64,000 nucleotides of DNA from Opitutaceae bacterium (GTDB lineage: Bacteria; Verrucomicrobiota; Verrucomicrobiia; Opitutales; Opitutaceae). Within the stretch, counting starts at the first letter, position 1. Each line of letters begins with the position of its first letter. A model generated the notes under the pieces. That model had not been told where the DNA came from. It saw nothing but the letters and a program-made list of their open reading frames with translations, and did no database searches. The DNA is taken from positions 1 through 64,000 of the forward strand of contig JANQRT010000024.1 of the NCBI GenBank assembly GCA_028284385.1, given 5' to 3'. Positions 63,766-64,000 of this stretch are shown here, piece by piece. Made by a program: the position numbers and the translations under genes.

Positions 63766-64000
63766 CTAGGCGAAAAGAGATCTCAAACCTTCGATGGATA
63801 TCTCCTCGAAGCTGTCTACAACCAAAGCCGCCTCAGTGGCCTCGAGGACGTCTCTCGGATTGGTGGTAGTTAACGCTACGACTTTCATGCCGCCTGAAAG
63901 GCCAGCTTCGATTCCCGATAGTGAATCTTCGAATACAATACATCGCTCAGGCGAAATGCCGATAGCCGCGGCCGCCTTCAGAAAAACCTCTGGATTGGGT
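63766..64000 (-). CDS. HAD-family hydrolase, beta-phosphoglucomutase-like, C-terminal part
   Basis: Only the last 78 residues are in the window; the rest lies beyond the right edge. The visible part reads PNPEVFLKAAAAIGISPERC and IVFEDSLSGIEAGLSGGMKV, the HAD motif III/IV region with the metal-binding FEDSxSGI, typical of phosphoglucomutase/phosphatase-like subfamily members. Such proteins dephosphorylate sugar phosphates or isomerise beta-glucose-phosphate. The stop is at 63766-63768, 89 bases upstream of the symporter start on the same strand, so co-transcription is possible. Confidence 0.85.
   Translation of the reverse strand, partial: PNPEVFLKAAAAIGISPERCIVFEDSLSGIEAGLSGGMKVVALTTTNPRDVLEATEAALVVDSFEEISIEGLRSLFA

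Noticed and set aside
1..64000. tRNA genes, rRNA genes, CRISPR arrays, insertion sequences, phage genes
   Set aside because: I looked for tRNA-like arms, spaced direct repeats, transposase and integrase motifs and saw none; a tRNA or ncRNA search tool would be needed to exclude small RNAs.

Overview
The window looks like an ordinary stretch of chromosome from a Gram-negative bacterium that makes menaquinone. Lipid A and lipoprotein-export genes (lpxB, lpxK, lolC/lolD-like) show an outer membrane, and menF, menD and menB show menaquinone synthesis. The mix of a system II cytochrome c maturation operon, a sulfatase, several Gfo/Idh/MocA oxidoreductases, a DUF3450-ExbB-ExbD-ExbD-TPR cluster and weak Shine-Dalgarno sites fits Verrucomicrobiota, perhaps an Opitutae or Pelagicoccus-like marine lineage. 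That placement is inference from protein resemblance; no rRNA gene is present to test it. I saw no tRNA, rRNA, insertion sequence, prophage or CRISPR array.

Layout. 0-7.3 kb (minus strand): metG-menF-menD (menD cut by the window edge), a double CDGSH iron-sulfur protein, and a lipoprotein-ResB-CcsA operon for cytochrome c assembly. 7.6-12.1 kb: a peptide-type ABC importer whose binding protein and first permease are fused in one 1,100-residue chain, translationally coupled to an OppC-like permease, with no ATPase nearby. 12.3-15.2 kb: inositol-phosphatase family enzyme, DAHP synthase, RarD-like permease. 15.3-16.7 kb: FkbM methyltransferase with a long unassigned C-terminal half. 16.7-24.2 kb: a seven-gene minus-strand run lpxK, M29 aminopeptidase, adenosine deaminase, RluD-type synthase, menB, LysA-like decarboxylase, YheT-type hydrolase. 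24.6-33.9 kb: topoisomerase III, a small membrane protein, an animal-type UDP-glucose dehydrogenase, an M14 peptidase, an ECF sigma factor translationally coupled to a secreted protein, a sulfatase, ruvC and a TauE/SafE permease.

34-43.5 kb is a sugar-metabolism region: an oxidoreductase plus aldo/keto reductase pair, an orphan GspF-like protein, araBAD with a divergent LacI-type regulator, and another oxidoreductase. 44-46 kb carries msrPQ for periplasmic methionine sulfoxide repair and a small secreted cysteine protein ending in a strong terminator. 46.1-51.9 kb (minus) is lysS-lolC-lolD-oxidoreductase-lpxB, an envelope operon whose oxidoreductase may modify the lipid A sugar. 52-53.4 kb carries lipA and a RidA-family gene.

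54-60.4 kb is the most distinctive part. It encodes an energised envelope system (DUF3450-like coiled-coil protein, a large ExbB with a periplasmic coiled coil, two ExbD proteins, a TPR protein) with no TonB. A terminator, a 73-base two-armed inverted repeat and a divergent second TPR paralogue follow. The window ends with uvrB, a dicarboxylate/amino-acid symporter and a HAD phosphatase cut by the edge. The best leads are the fused transporter, the structured leader before the second TPR gene, the conserved repeat shared by the two exbD genes, the sigma factor pair and the possible GnnA-like enzyme.
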